Source: Halanaeroarchaeum sulfurireducens
GTDB lineage: Archaea > Halobacteriota > Halobacteria > Halobacteriales > Halobacteriaceae
Length of the DNA: 64,000 nt
Assembly (NCBI RefSeq): GCF_001011115.1
Contig: NZ_CP008874.1
Span: forward strand, 124,001-188,000
Direction of reading: 5' to 3'
In this document: positions 61,037 through 64,000 of the stretch, one piece after another
Layout of the letters: each line of letters begins with the position of its first letter
Position numbering within the stretch: the stretch's first letter is position 1
Program-made: the position numbers and the translations under genes
Notes under the pieces: generated by a model
What the model was told of the DNA's origin: nothing
Database searches by the model: none
The model's input: only the letters and a program-made list of their open reading frames with translations

Positions 61037-62110
61037 ATGCTGCTGGTCCTCTGCGTGGACCTGGACGACGACCTCGGCCGAAAGACCGGCGTGCCGACGC
61101 CGGTCATCGGCCGCAACGAGGTCGAACACGCCGCGGTCTCACTCGCGGAGGCCGACCCCGAGGACAGCGACGTGAACGTCCTCTTCGAGGGGGTTCGGCT
61201 CCACGACACCCTCTCAGAGGACGAACGGGTCGCGGTGGCTGCCGTCACCGGCGTCGATCGGGGTGACGTCGCGGCCAATCGGGCGGTCGGTCGGGAGGTC
61301 GACGAGGTGCTCGCGACCATCCAGTCGGACGACCAGGTGCGAATCGTCGTCGTCACCGACGGTGCGCAGGACGAGAGCGTCGTCCCCGTCATCCGCTCGC
61401 GGGCGCCGATCGACTCGGTGCGGCGGGTCGTCGTCCGCCAGGCTCAGGACCTCGAATCGATGTACTACACGCTGAAGCAGGTGATGAACGATCCCGAGAC
61501 GCGTGGAACCATCCTGGTGCCCCTGGGCGTGCTACTGCTCATCTATCCGCTCGCGGTGCTGGCCGAGTTTCTCGGGCTCCCGGGCGCCGTTCTCGGCATC
61601 TCCTCCGCGATCGTCGGACTGTACGCCCTCTTCCGTGGTCTCGGCCTCGAGGAGAGCGTCGACGACCTCGTCTCGCGTGTCCGGGCCAGCCTCTACACCG
61701 GTCGGGTCACACTCATCACCTACGTGGTCGCGGCGGCACTGCTGGTTGTGGGCGGGGTCGAGGGACTGTCACAACTGGAGGACGTCCGGGCGGCCGGCGG
61801 TCCGGGGCCGGGCAGCGTGGTCTCGGCGCTGTTCTACGGGTCCGTCCGATGGTTCGCGGCGGCCGCGCTCACCACGAGTCTGGGACAGATAACCGACGAG
61901 TACCTCGCGGGGCGGTTTCGCTGGCGCTACCTCAACGCCCCGTTCTACGTCGCTGCCATCGCCGCGGTGTTGCACACGGTATCGGCGTTCTTTCTCGGGT
62001 ACGTCACGCTCGCGGAACTGGCGGCGGTCCTCACGGCGGGCACGCTGGTGAGCGTCTTGAGCACGCTGACGTTCGCCGTGGTGGAGTCCCGCCGGGCCGA
62101 AGCGGCCTGA
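61037..62110 (+). CDS. DUF373-family membrane protein
   Basis: The 357-residue protein has an N-terminal soluble domain (about 1-150; MLLVLCVDLDDDLGRKTGVP, RNEVEHAAVSLAEADPEDSD, VTDGAQDESVVPVI) and a membrane domain of about six helices beginning ILVPLGVLLLIYPLAVLAEF. This matches the archaeal DUF373 family. The Asp-rich N-terminus may bind a metal. No function is established. The ATG at 61037 is preferred to GTG 61019 because of the TATA box spacing. It ends directly against the prenyl synthase stop (TGA-TCA). Confidence 0.88.
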   Translation: MLLVLCVDLDDDLGRKTGVPTPVIGRNEVEHAAVSLAEADPEDSDVNVLFEGVRLHDTLSEDERVAVAAVTGVDRGDVAANRAVGREVDEVLATIQSDDQVRIVVVTDGAQDESVVPVIRSRAPIDSVRRVVVRQAQDLESMYYTLKQVMNDPETRGTILVPLGVLLLIYPLAVLAEFLGLPGAVLGISSAIVGLYALFRGLGLEESVDDLVSRVRASLYTGRVTLITYVVAAALLVVGGVEGLSQLEDVRAAGGPGPGSVVSALFYGSVRWFAAAALTTSLGQITDEYLAGRFRWRYLNAPFYVAAIAAVLHTVSAFFLGYVTLAELAAVLTAGTLVSVLSTLTFAVVESRRAEAA

Positions 62111-63004
62111 TCAGCGCTCGCGCTCGACGACGAAGATGGCGAGGTCTTCGAGATAGGTCCGCGCCTGTCCGTCGTCCATGTCGATGCTGTCGAGGGCGGC
62201 GAGCGCCTTCCGTGATTCCTCGCGAGCCTGCTCGGTGAGCGTCTCCGGCGACTGGCCAGTCACCCGGACGATGGAGGGCCGTTCCATCTGGTCGTCGTGA
62301 CCGGCCGGTTTGCCGAGCGCCTCGGCGTCGCTGACGGCGTCGAGGACGTCGTCACGGATCTGGAAGGCGATTCCCACCCGCTCGGCGTATTCCCCGAACG
62401 CGTCGATGGTCGGGCCGTTCGCGTCGGCCGCGATGGCGCCGAGTTCAGCCGCCGTGCGGAACAGCGCCCCGGTCTTGCGCCGCGCCAGTTCCATGTACTC
62501 TGCCTCGGTTGCCGGCTGATCCACCAGCTCTGTCGCTTCTCCCTCGCCGAGTTCCACCAGCGCCCGAGACACCGATTCGAGGGCCCGCGGGTCGGCGGAG
62601 AACAGGTGAAATGCCTCCCCCAGGAGGCCGTCGCTGGCGACGATCGCGGGACCGTGACCGTACCGGGCCCACGCGCTCTCCGTGCCGCGCCGTAGCGTCG
62701 ACCGGTCGATGATATCGTCGACGACGAGCGAGGCGCTGTGGGCGAGTTCGACGCCCACGGCGAAATCGAGAGCCAGGTCCCCGTCGGCGCCGACCTGGAG
62801 TGGTTTCTTCGGTCCGGCATCCGTCGCCCACATGTCGCCGCCGCCCGCCTCACAGGCCAGAATCGTCAACGTCGGCCGAACGCGTTTGCCGCCGGCGAGG
62901 ACGACGTGCTCGAGCTCCTCCCGGAGCCGTGGCGTATCGACTCGCTCCACGACCTCCTGAAGGCGCTCTTCGACCGCGTCGCGGCGGGCCTCCACGTACT
63001 CCAT
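62111..63004 (-). CDS. Polyprenyl (geranylgeranyl) diphosphate synthase
   Basis: The enzyme condenses isopentenyl diphosphate with allylic diphosphates to make the C20 (or C25) chain of archaeal lipids. The 297-residue protein has GGKRVRP, the first Asp-rich motif VVDDIIDRSTLRRG, the RRKTGALFRTAAELGA helix and the second Asp motif IAFQIRDDVLDAV. Small residues before the first motif suggest a C20 or longer product. A strong AT-rich box (AAATACATAA) at 63031-63040 is 31 nt before the ATG. Confidence 0.93.
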   Translation of the reverse strand: MEYVEARRDAVEERLQEVVERVDTPRLREELEHVVLAGGKRVRPTLTILACEAGGGDMWATDAGPKKPLQVGADGDLALDFAVGVELAHSASLVVDDIIDRSTLRRGTESAWARYGHGPAIVASDGLLGEAFHLFSADPRALESVSRALVELGEGEATELVDQPATEAEYMELARRKTGALFRTAAELGAIAADANGPTIDAFGEYAERVGIAFQIRDDVLDAVSDAEALGKPAGHDDQMERPSIVRVTGQSPETLTEQAREESRKALAALDSIDMDDGQARTYLEDLAIFVVERER

Positions 63005-63030
63005 CGTGGACCACTAGGCGTCTGGCGCGG

Positions 63031-63040
63031 AAATACATAA
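63031..63040 (-). promoter_or_regulatory. TATA box of the prenyl synthase gene
   Basis: TTATGTATTT on the minus strand is centred about 31 nt before the ATG at 63004. Confidence 0.65.
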
Positions 63041-63059
63041 CGAAGCGGTACGCCCCCGC

Positions 63060-64000
63060 TCACCCGAATTGCTCGACGAGGCGCGGGACGACGTCGAAGA
63101 GGTCGCCCACGATGCCGTAGTCCGCGACGTCGAAGATCGGAGCGGAGGGGTCCTCGTTGACGGCGATGACCGTCTCGGCACCTCGCATTCCGGCCACGTG
63201 CTGGATCGCCCCCGATATCCCCAGCGCCAGGTACACCGTCGGTTTCACCGTCTTTCCGGACTGGCCGACCTGCCGGTTTTTCGGCAGCCAGCCGTTGTCG
63301 ACGACCGGTCGCGACGCCGCCACGGTCGCGCCCGTCGCCGCCGCCAGGTCCTCGACGAGCGCGAGGTTCTCTTCGTCTTCGATGCCCCGTCCGACCGCGA
63401 TGAGAAAGTCGGGCTCGGTGATGTCCACGTCTCCGTCGCTCGCTGCCTCGTACCCCCTGACCGAGGAGTCGAGCCCCTCCTCGTCGACGGTGACGTCGTG
63501 GGCCGTGATCTCGGGCTCAGCGAAGTCCTCGGCCGGCGGGAACGCACCCGCCCGAACCGTCACCACGAACGGGCCGTCGGCAACCTCGACGACGGTCTCG
63601 ATCTTCGAAGCGTACATCCTCCGGTTGACGACCAGCGTTTCGTCGTCGACATCGAGTGCGACGGCGTCGGTCACGACCGGTCGGTCGAGACGTTCGGCTA
63701 CCGCTGGTGCGTAATCCAGACCGTTCGCGCTGTGGGGGACCAGCAGGAACGCGGGCTCGAGGTCGTCCACGAGCGATGCGATGACGGTGACGTACCGGTC
63801 GTGGTTGAATTCCTCGCCCTGGGCGACTGTGTGGATCGTGTCCACACCCTCGCGGGATAGCGAGTCCGCGTACCGATCGACGGGCCCACTGACAACCGCG
63901 ACGTGGAGGTCGCCCTCGGCTGCGTCGGCCAGTCCCCGACCGGCTGTCAGAAGCTCGTAGCTCACCGCGCGGAGTTCGCCGCGGCGGGGCTCGGCAACGA
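63060..64000 (-). CDS. etfA: Electron transfer flavoprotein alpha subunit (5' end outside window)
   Basis: EtfA with EtfB carries electrons from acyl-CoA dehydrogenases to the quinone pool, holding FAD. The frame runs past base 64000 (VAEPRRGELRAVSYELLTAG at the edge), so the usual start lies beyond the window; GTG 63965 is internal. The C-terminal FAD domain shows IAVGRGIEDEENLALVEDLA, SRPVVDNGWLPKNRQVGQSG, KTVKPTVYLALGISGAIQH and NEDPSAPIFDVADYGIVGDL. EtfB is expected just outside on the same strand. Confidence 0.94.
   Translation of the reverse strand, partial: VAEPRRGELRAVSYELLTAGRGLADAAEGDLHVAVVSGPVDRYADSLSREGVDTIHTVAQGEEFNHDRYVTVIASLVDDLEPAFLLVPHSANGLDYAPAVAERLDRPVVTDAVALDVDDETLVVNRRMYASKIETVVEVADGPFVVTVRAGAFPPAEDFAEPEITAHDVTVDEEGLDSSVRGYEAASDGDVDITEPDFLIAVGRGIEDEENLALVEDLAAATGATVAASRPVVDNGWLPKNRQVGQSGKTVKPTVYLALGISGAIQHVAGMRGAETVIAVNEDPSAPIFDVADYGIVGDLFDVVPRLVEQFG

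Overview
The window is chromosomal DNA of a halophilic archaeon (class Halobacteria). This rests on the high GC content, the strongly acidic proteins, and archaeal information-processing genes throughout: MCM, TFB, RPA with RPAP, PAN, aIF5B-type InfB, Nob1, Rps19e, Pus10 and TrmY. Haloarchaea-restricted small proteins, a PGF-CTERM surface protein, and many leaderless genes with an archaeal TATA box about 26-32 nt before the start codon agree with this. I cannot assign a genus. Almost everything is core genome; I see no insertion sequence, prophage or CRISPR array.

Layout. 1-8100: the 3' part of mcm, carrying two small inteins, runs into a block of four small unrecognised genes (one a long coiled coil) ending in a ParA/MinD ATPase. 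A short TFB and a second MinD-like protein with an abnormal P-loop follow. 8100-14230: HIT protein, ileS, prs and a phosphohexomutase. 14230-20400: surface proteins (PGF-CTERM protein, secreted Asn/Gln-rich protein, type IV pilin-like protein), tRNA-Pro(UGG), a BofA-like membrane protein, a Ski2-like helicase and a cupin. 20600-24600: PAS histidine kinase, HpcH/HpaI aldolase, tRNA-His followed by tandem hairpin units, and a ribbon-helix-helix protein. 24600-28400: rpap-rpa operon, Tfx regulator, TRAM protein, PDCD5-like protein. 28400-36500: PP-loop ATPase, hisS, truA, pepF, SPASM radical SAM protein, pan and pyruvoyl arginine decarboxylase. 36500-44200: metY-type enzyme, infB, PRC-barrel/nob1, CPBP protease, pgi. 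44200-52000: membrane proteins, secF-secD, rnhB, pus10, trmY. 52200-54200: tRNA-Pro(CGG), a degraded gene-poor stretch with repeats, and a second histidine kinase. 54200-64000: katG, site-2 protease, thiL, rps19e, a repeat-rich gap, an atypical radical SAM protein, DUF373 protein, a prenyl diphosphate synthase and the 3' part of etfA.

How the genes work together. Several neighbours share a task: rpa with rpap (ssDNA binding), secF with secD (export), pus10 with trmY (successive modification of tRNA position 54), PRC-barrel with nob1, and the mcm-to-ParA block, whose role is unknown. Expression is compact. ATGA/GTGA/TAATG overlaps couple genes within operons, and four convergent gene pairs overlap by exactly one CTAG that supplies both stop codons.

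The most unusual material is non-coding or poorly described: a 97-bp dispersed element present twice in opposite orientation (27812-27908 and 59628-59724), one copy running into a 30-bp tandem array; tandem hairpin units seeded with the tRNA-His 3' end; a repeated tRNA-Pro anticodon arm; paired hairpins before infB; a 16-bp tandem array before a histidine kinase; and a 43-codon leader ORF in front of katG. All functional readings of these are inference from sequence alone.
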